Assembly: GCA_026874595.1 (NCBI GenBank)
Contig: CM049316.1
Coordinates: 54,693,676 to 54,757,675 of the forward strand
Origin: Sipunculus nudus
Lineage: Eukaryota; Annelida; Sipuncula; Golfingiida; Sipunculidae
Direction: 5' to 3'
DNA length: 64,000 nucleotides
Part shown: positions 1-12,322 of the stretch, one piece after another
How positions within the stretch are numbered: position 1 is the first letter of the stretch
How the letters are laid out: the number at the start of each line of letters is the position of its first letter
Position numbers and translations under genes: made by a program
Notes under the pieces: generated by a model
The model's input: only the letters and a program-made list of their open reading frames with translations
The model's database searches: none
Told to the model about the DNA's origin: nothing

Positions 1-154
1 CCACTGAGCTTGTTAACCAGTGCAGCATAAAGTGTTAGCCATGCTGAAAAATACATTTATCGAAAGAGGTTTTATTCATGCATGAATTATTCTATTCATT
101 TCGTCAACTGATACGTACAGGTAAATATTGCTGATTATTAATGTCTGTATGCTG

Positions 155-190
155 CGCACACACACACACATATATATATTTATATATATA
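155..190. repeat. CA/TA microsatellite
   Basis: A short (CA)n run passes directly into (TA)n. It lies just left of the foldback repeat that begins near 194. Confidence 0.9.
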
Positions 191-193
191 TAC

Positions 194-350
194 ATTACGT
201 ATCGTATACATTTTGTTTTACTTCATGTACGACAGAACCGTTTCGTGATCAGTTCAGTTTGTACCTGAAGAGTGAGCCGGCTAGTCAGCTGTACTCACGA
301 AACAGTTCCGTCGTACATGAAGTAAAACTAACTGTATACGATACGTTAAT
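194..350. repeat. Foldback / MITE-like inverted repeat
   Basis: Two arms of about 55 bp (194-248 and 295-350) are near-perfect reverse complements around a spacer of about 46 bp. Both arms contain TTTTACTTCATGTACGAC or its complement and ACGTATCGTATAC. Differences are a few substitutions and one-base indels. This could be a small foldback transposon or a MITE with long terminal inverted repeats. No coding capacity is visible. Left flank is a CA/TA microsatellite. Confidence 0.8.
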
Positions 351-418
351 ATGCTCCCCTGCATGGTTGAGCACTTTCACTATGATGTATTGAATTTTTA
401 TTTGTATTACTTTGATTA

Positions 419-516
419 CACACACACACATGTGTGTGTATATATACAAAGTCACACTCACAAACACGCAAACATACAGAGAGAGAGAGAGAGCGAGAGC
501 GAGAGAGAGAGAGAGA
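419..516. repeat. CA/TG and GA microsatellites
   Basis: A (CA)n block followed by TG and TA dinucleotides is seen near 419-448. A (GA)n tract with two GC interruptions occupies 479-515. Open frames across here are low-complexity by-products. Confidence 0.9.
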
Positions 517-1339
517 ATGAATTAAAAAGAATTGCGATCCTAACTTACCTGATACTGGACACACGTTCACCCGTGCCCGACTGCAATCAGCGTGTACAAC
601 GGACGATGGCCGACCATATACACAAAAGTTATGGTAGCTTTTAAATCCACAATATACGGGATGGTGACCTCAGTTGATGGGGCCTGTCACACAGTTCACG
701 CAACAGCAGACTGGCGCAATTTGTTATGTGGGGCCGCAGGATGAATAATAACCAGCGATTTGAGTCCGCCCCTGTATATATAGATGTGACGCGCAGCGTG
801 GACGGGGACAACTCTAAACGCGGGGGCGACAGGACTCGCCTTTATAGTGATCACAGCGGGCTTTGGCAGTTTTGATGTTATTTGGGTGATGTCACATAAC
901 CCTCATAGTGACAGGCACAATACGATGACCTTGCGTGACCCGCTAAATAAAGCCGGACCGACCCAACACGTGCTCTAACAACACTTTCGCGGTTTGAGGA
1001 ATATTAATTCTCGTGTCAACATGGAATGTGAAATACGGGTACCTCCAGTCGGAGACCGAAGGCTGTGTCCAGGTCTTTGAATATCTAAGGGATGTCTTAG
1101 GACAGCTGTACTGAAATTTATGAATATACACTGTTTTATGGTCTTTTGACACACAATTCAAATTCATCTTGTCGATAGTAATCTTACTGCAGACCTGTGT
1201 GGAGCCCTCCCCCGTGTGTCGTGACTACTGTTTCTGTTTGGGAAGGGCTGGGTAGGGTGTGGTGCGTGGGGGTCGGCACTTAGAACCACCAGTCTCTTTT
1301 TGTGACAATAGTATACATGTATCACTTTTTTTCACAGAT
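517..1339. other. Unassigned, relatively GC-rich stretch
   Basis: I see no convincing exon, RNA gene or repeat here. The stretch is less AT-rich than most of the window and contains no long open frame with flanking splice signals. A plain non-coding or regulatory assignment cannot be supported from sequence alone. Confidence 0.4.
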
Positions 1340-3620
1340 GAAACACTACTAAGTCCCCACAAGGGAAAACAAGACTAAGTCTTCACCAGGGGAAACACTA
1401 CTCGGTCTCAACCAGGAAAACAATACTCGTCTTCACCAGAGGAGAACAATACTTAGTCCTCACCAGGGGAAAGGCTACTCAGTCCTCACCAGTGAAACAA
1501 AATACTCAGTCGTCACCAGGGAAAACACAACTCAGCCCCTCAATCAGGGAAAACAATACTAAGTCTTCACCCGGGGAAACACTACTCAGTCCCCATCAGG
1601 GGAAACACTACTCAGTCCCCACCAGGGATAAATATTCAAGTCTTCACCTGGGGAAACACTACTCAGTCCTTACCAGGGGAAACACTACACAGTCCTCACC
1701 AGGGGAAAAAATACTTATCCCCCACCAGGGAAAAACACAATTTAGGGGCCTGGACATTCGAGGGGTAAAACTCTCGGCTCTCTCTGCTGACGACCCGGGT
1801 TCGTTCCCCGGTGTTGCTATAAGAGTGGGTAGTAGTTGCCCGTACAAGGCCGGTGGTTTTCTCCGGGTTCTCCGGTTTCCTCCACCCCAAAGGACTACCG
1901 AACGCCATCATCTCAGCCATGGAGAGTGCCTTGATTAGTTTAATAACTTTTTGTACAATCCATGTAAAATAGATATGTATATATATATTAACTCAGTCCT
2001 CCCCAGGAAAAACACTACTCAGTCCTCACCCAGAGAAACTATACTTAGTCCTTACGAAGGGGGAAATACTCAGTCCCTACCATTGAAAACAATACTAATT
2101 CATCACTAGGGGAAACACTACTCAGTCCTCACCAGAGGAAACAACGCCCAGTCGCCACCAAGCGAATCAATACTTAGTCCTCACCAGGGAATAACAATAC
2201 ATAGTCATTATCAGGGGAAACACTACTCAGTCCTCACCAGGGGAAAACTACTCAGTCCCCACCAAGGAAAACAATACTTAAGTCTTCACCAGGGGATACA
2301 CTACTCAGTCCTCATCAGAGAAAACACTACTGAGACCTCCCCAGGGGAAAAACTCAATCGTCACAATATTTAGTCCTCACCAGGGATTAAAAATACATTT
2401 AGTCCTCACCAGGGGAAACACTACTCAGTCCTCACCAGGGGGAAAAACAATACCCAGTCCTCACCAAGGGAAACGCGACCCAGTCCTCACCATTTGAACA
2501 AAATACTCAGTCCTCACCAGGAAAAACACAACTGAATCCACACCAGGGAAAGCAATACTAAGTCTTCACCAGGGGAAACACTACTCAATCCTCAACAGCA
2601 GAAACAATGCTCTGTCCCCACCTGGCGAAACACTACTCAGTCTCAACCAGGGAAAACAATACTGGTCTTCACCAGGGGAATAATACTCAGTCCTCACAAG
2701 GAGAATCTATACTTAGTCCTCACCAGGGATTTAAAATACATAGTCCTCACCAGGGGAAACACAACTCAATCCTCACCAGGAGAAACAATGTTCAGTCCCC
2801 ACCAGGGAAAACACTACTAAGTCCCCACCAGGAAAAAAATACTTAAGTCTTCACCAGGGAAAACACTACTCAGTCCCCACCAGGGAAAACAAAACTCAGT
2901 CCTTACCAGGGGTTTACAATACTTGATCATCACCAGGAGAAACAATACTGAGTCCTCACCAGGGAAAACAAAACTCGGTCCTCACCAGGGGTTTACAATA
3001 CTTAAGTCTTCACCAGGGGTTAACAATACTTAAGTCTTCACCAGGGGAAACACTACTCAGTCCTCACCAGGGGAAACAATACTTGGTCCTCACCAGGGGT
3101 TAACTATACTTGGTCCCCATCAGGGGGAAACAATACTGAGTCCTCAAGAGGGGGAGAAATACTTGGACCTCACCAGGGGAAAAATACTCAGTCCTCTCGG
3201 GGAGGGGGGGGGGGAATACTTGGAACTCACCTGAGGAAAAATACTCAGTCCTCGCCAGGGAAAACAACACTCAGTCCTTACCATGGGTTTACAATACTTG
3301 ATCCTCACCAGGAGAAACAATACTGAGTTCTCACCAGGGGGAACAATACTTGGTCCTCACCAGGGGGAAACAATACTAAATCCTCACTAGGGGAACCACA
3401 ACTCAGTCCTAGCCAGTGGAAACACTTCTTGGTCCTCACCAGGGGGTAACATTACTTAGTCCTCAACAGGGAGAAACAATACTTGGGATTAACCCGGGGG
3501 AAACAATGCTCAATCCAAGAAGAAGTGAACAATACTCAATCTTCACAATGAGAAAACAATACTGAGTCTTACAAGAAGTGAACAAAATGGAGTCCTTTTC
3601 AGGGGGAAAAAATGATTAGT
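1340..3620 (+). repeat. 26-30 bp minisatellite array
   Basis: About 2.3 kb consist of degenerate copies of a unit close to TCACCAGGGGAAACA plus CTACTCAGTCC. The basic period is 26 bp and copies drift to about 30 bp. Copies are most similar in the middle and decay towards the right end, where GAAGTGAACAATACT variants appear. A SINE (about 1744-1965) interrupts it. Open frames here shift with unit indels and are not coding. It is not a CRISPR array: units abut without unique spacers. Confidence 0.9.
1744..1965 (+). mobile_element. tRNA-derived SINE inside the minisatellite
   Basis: A polymerase III B-box match, GGTTCGTTCCC, lies at 1798-1808. It is followed by a body with TTCTCCGGGTTCTCCGGTTT near 1858 and by CCATGGAGAGTGCCTTGATT near 1917. 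The same order of blocks occurs in reverse complement at 57545-57705, which identifies a dispersed family rather than unique DNA. The pyrimidine-rich TCTCCGG block resembles central domains known from invertebrate SINEs; that link is from memory. The minisatellite resumes after about 1990. Confidence 0.75.
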
Positions 3621-4274
3621 TCTTGACCTATTTTTCAAGGTCACATGGATCAATGAGGCAAATTTGTCAGATTTTTATATGTTGCTTTTTCTATAATTTG
3701 TTCAGACAAATGGATGAAAAAACCTACCATAATAACTTGTTCCTAACATTTCTCGGGGAACCGCTTTGAATTCACACATGCGGAAACATATATGAGAAAG
3801 GTGACTAAGCAGACTAGGCTGACTAGGCTACATTTCCGCATAATCCATTTGACCTAGAAAGTTGTAACTTATAAGACATATACCATTTACAATGTAGGAG
3901 TGCAATGGCAAGTTTTTTTAGCGATATCTATAATTTTTTTTAATGTAATATGCAAATTACGAAAATGTGAGTCAGCATTTTAAGCTCATCAATGAAAACT
4001 AATGAAGGTACGACAAAATTTAATTTCGCTTTTAAAGAACTTCAGTTCTTTCCAAACTTTTAGTTGTGGCAAAATAGATCAGTGGGAAAATTTGTTGTAG
4101 AGGTGGGTATAGACAGAGATTCGTGACTGTCGTATGACAGTTAAAAGAATTCTAGTTAAGTTTGACTTAGTTCAGCCTTCAAGATATTTTGTTTGTCTTT
4201 CCTTCTGTTTGGCTGCCTGTCTCTCTGAACATTTTTTTTGTTCATAAAAATGTCCATGGTTCAATCTGTTTGTT
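3621..4274. other. Unassigned AT-rich spacer between two satellites
   Basis: AT-rich DNA with no exon or recognised repeat. A short direct repetition of GACTAGGCT lies near 3805-3830. Toward 4190-4275 TGTCTG/TGTTTG words become frequent and merge into degenerate precursors of the next satellite. Confidence 0.4.
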
Positions 4275-7200
4275 TCTTTGTCTGAACATCTCTTTGTATC
4301 TGAATGTTTGTCTGACCACCTGGACGACAGTTTGCCTGGCTGTCAGATTTTTGTTTTGTCTGACCACCTGAACGTCAGTATGCCTGGCTATCAGACTGTT
4401 AGTTTGTCCGACCACCTGAACGTCAGTATGCCATCATTGCCTGGCTATCAGATTTTTGGTTTGTCTGACCACCTGAACGTCAGTATGCCTGGCTATCAGA
4501 TTTTTGGTTTGTCTGACCACCTGAACGTCAGTATGCCTGGCTATCAGACTGTTAGTTTGTCCGACCACCTGAACGTCAGTATGCCTGCATTGCCTGGCTA
4601 TCAGATTTTTGGTTTGTCTGACCACCTGAACGTCAGTATGCCTGGCTATCAGACTGTTAGTTTGTCCGACCACCTGAACGTCAGTATGCCTGCATTGCCT
4701 GGCTATCAGATTTTTGGTTTGTCTGACCACCTGAACGTCAGTATGCCTGGCTATCAGATTTTTGGTTTGTCTGACCACCTGAACGTCAGTATGCCTGGCT
4801 ATCAGACTGTTAGTTTGTCCGACCACCTGAACGTCAGTATGCCTGCATTACCTGGCTATCAGATTTTTGGTTTGTCTGACCACCTGAACGTCAGTATGCC
4901 TGGCTATCAGACTGTTAGTTTGTCCGACCACCTGAACGTCAGTATGCCTGCATTGCCTGGCTATCAGATTTTTGGTTTGTCTGACCACCTGAACGTCAGT
5001 ATGCCTGGCTATCAGACTGTTAGTTTGTCCGACCACCTGAACGTCAATATGCCTGCATTGCCTGGCTATCAGATTTTTGGTTTGTCTGACCACCTGAACG
5101 TCAGTATGCCTGGCTATCAGACTGTTAGTTTGTCCGACCACCTGAACGTCAGTATGCCTGCATTGCCTGGCTATCAGATTTTTGGTTTGTCTGACCACCT
5201 GAACGTCAGTATGCCTGGCTATCAGATTTTTGGTTTGTCTTACCACCTGAACGTCAGTATGCCTGGCTATCAGATTTTTGGTTTGTCTGACCACCTGAAC
5301 GTCAGTATGCCTGGCTATCAGATTTTTGGTTTGTCTGACCACCTGAACGTCAGTATGCCTGGCTATCAGATTTTTGGTTTGTCTGACCACCTGAACGTCA
5401 GTATGCCTGGCTATCAGATTTTTGGTTTGTCTGACCACCTGAACGTCAGTATGCCTGGCTAACAGTTTGTTGGTTTGTCTTACCACCTGAACGTCAGTAT
5501 GCCTGGCTAACAGTTTGTTGGTTTGTCTTACCACCTGAACGTCAGTATGCCTGCATTGCCTGGATATCAGATTTTTTGTTTGTCTGACCACCTGAACGTC
5601 AGTATGCCTGGCTAACAGTTTGTTGGTTTGTCTTACCACCTGAACGTCATTATGCCTGGCTATCAGTTTGTTGGTTTGTCTGACCACTTGAACGTCAGTT
5701 TGCCTGGCTATCAGTTTGTTGGTTTGTCTGACCACTTGAACGTCATTTTGCCTGGCTATCAGATTTTTGGTTTGTCTGACCACCTGAACGTCAGTATGCC
5801 TGGCTATCAGACTGTTAGTTTGTCCGACCACCTGAACGTCAGTATGCCATCATTGCCTGGCTATCAGATTTTTGGTTTGTCTGACCACCTGAACGTCAGT
5901 ATGCCTGGCTATCAGATTTTTGGTTTGTCTGACCACCTGAACGTCAGTATGCCTGGCTATCAGACTGTTAGTTTGTCCGACCACCTGAACGTCAATATGC
6001 CTGCATTGCCTGGCTATCAGATTTTTGATTTGTCTGACCACCTGAACGTCAGTATGCCTGCATTGACTGGCTATCAGATTTTTGGTTTGTCTGACCACCT
6101 GAACGTCAGTATGCCTGGCTATCAGATTTTTGGTTTGTCTGACCACCTGAACGTCAGTATGCCTGCATTGCCTGGCTATCAGATTTTTGGTTTGTCTGAC
6201 CACTTGAACGTCAGTTTGCCTGGCTATCAGTTTGTTGGTTTGTCTGACCACTTGAACGTCATTTTGCCTGGCTATCAGATTTTTGGTTTGTCCGACCACC
6301 TGAACGTCAGTATGCCTGCATTGCCTGGCTATCAGATTTTTGGTTTGTCTGACCACCTGAACGTCAGTATGCCTGGCTATCAGACTGTTAGTTTGTCCGA
6401 CCACCTGAACGTCAGTATGCCTGCATTGCCTGGCTATCAGATTTTTGGTTTGTCTGACCACCTGAACTTCAGTATGCCATCATTGCCTGGCTATCAGATT
6501 TTTGGTTTGTCTGACCACCTGAACGTCAGTATGCCTGGCTATCAGATTTTTGGTTTGTCTTACCACCTGAACGTCAGTATGCCTGGCTATCAGATTTTTG
6601 GTTTGTCTGACCACCTGAACGTCAGTATGCCTGGCTATCAGACTGTTAGTTTGTCCGACCACCTGAACGTCAGTATGCCTGCATTGCCTGGCTATCAGAT
6701 TTTTGGTTTGTCTGACCACCTGAACGTCAGTATGCCTGGCTATCAGACTGTTAGTTTGTCCGACCACCTGAACGTCAGTATGCCTGCATTGCCTGGCTAT
6801 CAGATTTTTGGTTTGTCTGACCACCTGAACGTCAGTATGCCTGGCTATCAGACTGTTAGTTTGTCCGACCACCTGAACGTCCATATGCCTGCATTGCCTG
6901 GCTATCAGATTTTTGGTTTGTCTGACCAGCTGAACGTCAGTATGCCTGGCTATCAGACTGTTAGTTTGTCCGACCACCTGAACGTCAGTATGCCTGCATT
7001 GCCTGGCTATCAGATTTTTGGTTTGTCTGACCACCTGAACGTCAGTATGCCTGGCTATCAGATTTTTGGTTTGTCTTACCACCTGAACGTCAGTATGCCT
7101 GGCTATCAGATTTTTGGTTTGTCTGACCACCTGAACGTCAGTATGCCTGGCTATCAGATTTTTGGTTTGTCTGACCACCTGAACGTCAGTATGCCTGGCT

Positions 7201-10118
7201 ATCAGATTTTTGGTTTGTCTGACCACCTGAACGTCAGTATGCCTGGCTATCAGATTTTTGGTTTGTCTGACCACCTGAACGTCAGTATGCCTGGCTAACA
7301 GTTTGTTGGTTTGTCTTACCACCTGAACGTCAGTATGCCTGGCTAACAGTTTGTTGGTTTGTCTTACCACCTGAACGTCAGTATGCCTGCATTGCCTGGA
7401 TATCAGATTTTTGGTTTGTCTGACCACCTGAACGTCAGTATGCCTGGCTAACAGTTTGTTGGTTTGTCTTACCACCTGAACGTCATTATGCCTGGCTATC
7501 AGTTTGTTGGTTTGTCTGACCACTTGAACGTCAGTTTGCCTGGCTATCAGTTTGTTGGTTTGTCTGACCACTTGAACGTCATTTTGCCTGGCTATCAGAT
7601 TTTTGGTTTGTCTGACCACCTGAACGTCAGTATGCCTGGCTATCAGACTGTTAGTTTGTCCGACCACCTGAACGTCAGTATGCCATCATTGCCTGGCTAT
7701 CAGATTTTTGGTTTGTCTGACCACCTGAACGTCAGTATGCCTGGCTATCAGATTTTTGGTTTGTCTGACCACCTGAACGTCAGTATGCCTGGCTATCAGA
7801 CTGTTAGTTTGTCCGACCACCTGAACGTCAATATGCCTGCATTGCCTGGCTATCAGATTTTTGGTTTGTCTGACCACCTGAACGTCAGTATGCCTGCATT
7901 GACTGGCTATCAGATTTTTGGTTTGTCTGACCACCTGAACGTCAGTATGCCTGGCTATCAGATTTTTGGTTTGTCTGACCACCTGAACGTCAGTATGCCT
8001 GCATTGCCTGGCTATCAGATTTTTGGTTTGTCTGACCACCTGAACGTCAGTGTGCCTGCATTGCCTGGCTATCAGATTTTTGGTTTGTCCGACCACCTGA
8101 ACGTCAGTATGCCTGCATTGCCTGGCTATCAGATTTTTGGTTTGTCTGACCACCTGAACGTCAGTATGCCATCATTGCCTGGCTATCAGATTTTTGGTTT
8201 GTCTGACCACCTGAACGTCAGTATGCCTGGCTATCAGATTTTTGGTTTGTCTGACCACCTGAACGTCAGTATGCCTGGCTATCAGACTGTTAGTTTGTCC
8301 GACCACCTGAACGTCAGTATGCCTGCATTGCCTGGCTATCAGATTTTTGGTTTGTCTGACCACCTGAACGTCAGTATGCCTGGCTATCAGACTGTTAGTT
8401 TGTCCGACCACCTGAACGTCAGTATGCCTGCATTGCCTGGCTATCAGATTTTTGGTTTGTCTGACCACCTGAACGTCAGTATGCCATCATTGCCTGGCTA
8501 TCAGATTTTTGGTTTGTCTGACCACCTGAACGTCAGTATGCCTGGCTATCAGATTTTTGGTTTGTCTTACCACCTGAACGTCAGTATGCCTGGCTATCAG
8601 ACTGTTAGTTTGTCCGACCACCTGAACGTCAGTATGCCTGCATTGCCTGGCTATCAGATTTTTGGTTTGTCTGACCACCTGAACGTCAGTATGCCTGGCT
8701 ATCAGATTTTTGGTTTGTCTGACCACCTGAACGTCAGTATGCCTGGCTATCAGATTTTTGGTTTGTCTGACCACCTGAACGTCAGTATGCCTGGCTATCA
8801 GATTTTTGGTTTGTCTGACCACCTGAACGTCAGTATGCCTGGCTATCAGATTTTTGGTTTGTCTGACCACCTGAACGTCAGTATGCCTGCATTGCCTGGC
8901 TATCAGATTTTTGGTTTGTCTGACCACCTGAACGTGTGTATGCCTGGCTATCAGATTTTTGGTTTGTCTGACCACCTGAACGTCAGTATGCCTGGCTAAC
9001 AGTTTGTTGGTTTGTCTTACCACCTGAACGTCATTATGCCTGGCTATCAGTTTGTTGGTTTGTCTGACCACTTGAACGTCAGTATGCCTGGCTATCAGTT
9101 TGTTGGTTTGTCTGACCACCTGAACGTCAGTTTGCCTGGCTATCAGTTTGTTGGTTTGTCTGACCACCTAAACGTCAGTTTGCCTGGCTATCAGATTTTT
9201 GGTTTGTCTGACCACCTGAACGTCAGTATGCCTGGCTATCAGATTTTTGGTTTGTCTGACCACCTGAACGTCAGTAGGCCTGGCTATCAGATTTTTGGTT
9301 TGTCTGACCACCTGAACGTCAGTATGCCTGCATTGCCTGGCTATCAGATTTTTGGTTTGTCTGACCACCTGAACGTCAGTATGCCTGGCTATCAAATTTT
9401 TGGTTTGTCTGACCACCTGAACGTCAGTATGCCTGGCTAACAGTTTGTTTGTTTGTCTTACCACCTGAACGTCATTATGCCTGCATTGCCTGGCTATCAG
9501 TTTGTTGGTTTGTCTGACCACCTGAACGTCAGTTTGCCTGGCTAACAGTTTGTTGGTTTGTCTGACCACCTGAACGTCAGTTTGCCTGGCTATCAGTTTG
9601 TTGGTTTGTCTGACCACTTGAACGTCAGTTTGCCTGGCTATCAGTTTGTTGGTTTGTCTGACCACCTGAACGTCAGTATGCCTGGCTATCAGATTTTTGG
9701 TTTGTCTGACCACCTGAACGTCAGTATGCCTGGCTATCAGATTTTTGGTTTGTCTTACCACCTGAACGTCAGTATGCCTGGCTATAAGACTGTTAGTTTG
9801 TCCGACCACCTGAACGTCAGTATGCCTGCATTGCCTGGCTATCAGATTTTTGGTTTGTCTGACCACCTGAACGTCAGTATGCCTGGCTATCAGATTTTTG
9901 GTTTGTCTGACCACCTGAACGTCAGTATGCCTGGCTATCAGATTTTTGGTTTGTCTGACCACCTGAACGTCAGTATGCCTGGCTAACAGTTTGTTGGTTT
10001 GTCTGACCACCTGAACGTCAGTTTGCCTGGCTATCAGTATGTTGGTTTGTCTGACCACCTGAATGTCAGTTTGTCTTGCTATCAGATTTTTGGTTTGTCT
10101 TACCATCTGAATGTTTTA
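4275..10118. repeat. 48/57-bp satellite, open on both strands
   Basis: About 5.8 kb of tandem units. The plus frame reads YQIFGLSDHLNVSMPG (16 residues, 48 bp), with a TVS variant and a 57-bp variant ending MPALPG or MPSLPG. The minus strand is also open, reading RQTKNLIARHTDVQVV. Every plus ORF (4278, 5628, 7464, 9012, 9558) lies in the same frame, so no frame-shifting indel occurs across the array. It is broken only by a GGCTAACAG monomer variant giving TAA. Long blocks recur 1,836 bp apart (5628 and 7464). The left edge decays into TGTCTG-rich DNA. I infer a satellite rather than a gene: there is no signal peptide or splice context, and both strands are open by virtue of the unit. Confidence 0.85.
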
Positions 10119-12322
10119 TTTTTTTTCGTTTAACTGTTTGTCCCCCCCCCCCCCCCGCCTGTCCATGTGCACGCTTGTTTTTCAATGAACAGGGTACTGA
10201 AAATGCCATAATGGAATTCAATGAAAACTGTAGGGCATTGCGTCATGAGGAAAAAGGTTTATCTAATTTGAATCGTAAAATCAGAAATAAACATCAGAGA
10301 CACACAGGGACATTTTATACACTACCAAAATCAGCTTAATAATATTGACACACGCAAATACAATATTTTATTTGAGTTCCCAAATACATGGTGGTAGAAG
10401 TGCATATGAAAAATGAGTTAAACACAGTATCCGTGATGCATCAAACGCCATTATCTTCAATTATGGTTGTGTTTCCTAGGCTATATACATTTTGTTTCGA
10501 ATCTCCACTTTTATAATATTTGCACTTATTAGAATTATCGGTTAAACTGTTAGCTAAGCGTATAGAGCTCAGGGTGTTTGACCTGTTTTCTAAAACATGA
10601 TTCAGTGAAAACTGAGAGCTGCTCAATTTGTTTGGGAAAATCGTTTTTAATTGATGTAAGAGCAGTTCAAGGTGCAAGCTGATGGGAATGTTTGCTTGTA
10701 GCGCCATCTGTCTGTAGCCCTATTTATCAACTTATATTAAAAGGAGCTGACGTTATGTCAAGTGGCCGATGATGGAGAAACGTGACGTATTATGGTATCA
10801 CGTGACAGATAAACGAGACATGCGTAAACAGTACCACAGAGACTCTTCCGTATCTGTCGATGTATACATCAAATGCATACTTTTGTTTGCTAATTCCTTG
10901 CATATGTTGCATGATTATAAATAAATACCCGTTTGGCACTTTAGTAATAAAAGTAATCCTCACATTATCACCCTAGCTATGAATTTTAACGACATACAAC
11001 GTCATTCCATCCTCTCCTTAAATATAGGTCCCACGCCTGCAGGAAGGATGTGAGGTGCTGAGAGGACAACGATGTTAATTATTAGAGCTGGATAATGTTG
11101 AAAGGGTTATGGTCGCCATGATGAAGTGAACGAAATGGTATAAATACAACGTGGATATTTTTACGACATTGATGAAATTATCCTGTAAATAGAATGCGGT
11201 CGTTTAATACTAGTACGCGGTACCGGTTGAAAACATAATGATGGCTATATAATAAGGCTGAGCAGATGAGAGTTCATATAAAATAATTTTACGACAATGA
11301 TGAAAATAGGCTTTTCCAGAAACCGGAAAAGAAAAAAACCCAGGTTATAATGACAATGCCATCAAGGCGATAATAACATGCAGCACTTACATTTGATATC
11401 ATAATCAGTAACGAAGATGTCATCGGAATGAGCGGGGAAGAAGTAGACAAGGTACTTTAATTTAATGGCCTTTCCTATAACGAAGATGTCATCAACACTG
11501 TACAGTCAGAATGTCTTCAGTAAAAAACAGTTGACAAGCAAAAAAAAGTCCCATGTGATGTCGCATTCCTATGATCAGGAACTGTTTTTTTTTCTCATTA
11601 ATTGGACGTATTCAAGAAATACGTCCTTCATTTTTTTAATTAAGGCACTTTGATAACAACCAGCACTTCAAGAAATACTCGTATTGAAACTGACTATAGG
11701 TGCACAATAACTGAAGGTATTGTCAGCTTGTCATAGCAGGGCTGCATACCCCTCATAAATCAATCATTCACAGCCCGATAATGTGTCAACAAGTCTTTCT
11801 TTCTAATGGTAATTAATTTACGTCCCTGCCACGAACATCATGCAGTTTGCTTACTCAGATTCCACCATGCATCTCTATGTTTCACATGTCAACAACAGAA
11901 TATAACATTTTGCTGAAAGTTACTCATAACATTACTCGATTTTAACACATGCAGATATTCGGTGTACAAAATGTTAGTGCATTCTAAAATTCAGAATGAG
12001 AGAACACTGTAGTAATTTACCGTCTGTACTTTTCATTTTGACTTACTTTTGATTCAATTGATATTCTCAAGTCCATCCCTCATAAGCATAGGCCCTATAT
12101 AGAATATATAACCCTATATATATCGTGCCATTGTCTTGGGGGGGGGGCTTTTTTACACCCCACAAAATTTCAGTCGTTCTATTCTCACAAGAGAGCTCCT
12201 GCGTAGAATGTTTCAAAATGGGAAGGTTACATTTAAGATTTTGCTGTGTTTTCTTGTTCGGTTGATCTCTGACCCCCTATTTTTAGTTGTTCTTTTCATA
12301 CAAAATTCTCGCAAGTTTAGTT
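10119..12322. other. Unassigned region with a C homopolymer
   Basis: A run of C occupies about 10141-10155 next to the satellite edge. The rest is AT-rich and without a supported gene. TGACGT and CACGTG words occur close together near 10780-10805, which could be regulatory but may be chance. Two similar phrases containing AACGAAGATGTCATC lie near 11410 and 11478. Confidence 0.35.
10441..10707 (-). CDS. Hypothetical small ORF, weakly supported
   Basis: An 88-codon ATG-to-stop frame of normal residue composition, not low complexity, reading from 10707 down to 10441. It starts MALQANIPISLHLELLLHQL and ends EDNGV. I recognise no domain. It could be a first coding exon or a chance frame in AT-rich DNA. 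No partner exon was found on either side, so confidence is low. Confidence 0.15.
   Translation of the reverse strand: MALQANIPISLHLELLLHQLKTIFPNKLSSSQFSLNHVLENRSNTLSSIRLANSLTDNSNKCKYYKSGDSKQNVYSLGNTTIIEDNGV

Noticed and set aside
1492-1938. A 148-codon frame across the minisatellite and SINE
   Set aside because: It translates repeat units and a SINE body, has no splice context and carries no domain.
4278-7298. Long repeat-protein genes on the plus and minus strands of the satellite
   Set aside because: Both strands are open only because the 48-bp monomer has no stop in those frames. Start codons arise inside the monomer and all frames end at the same monomer variant. It is kept as a satellite, with coding left as a testable alternative.
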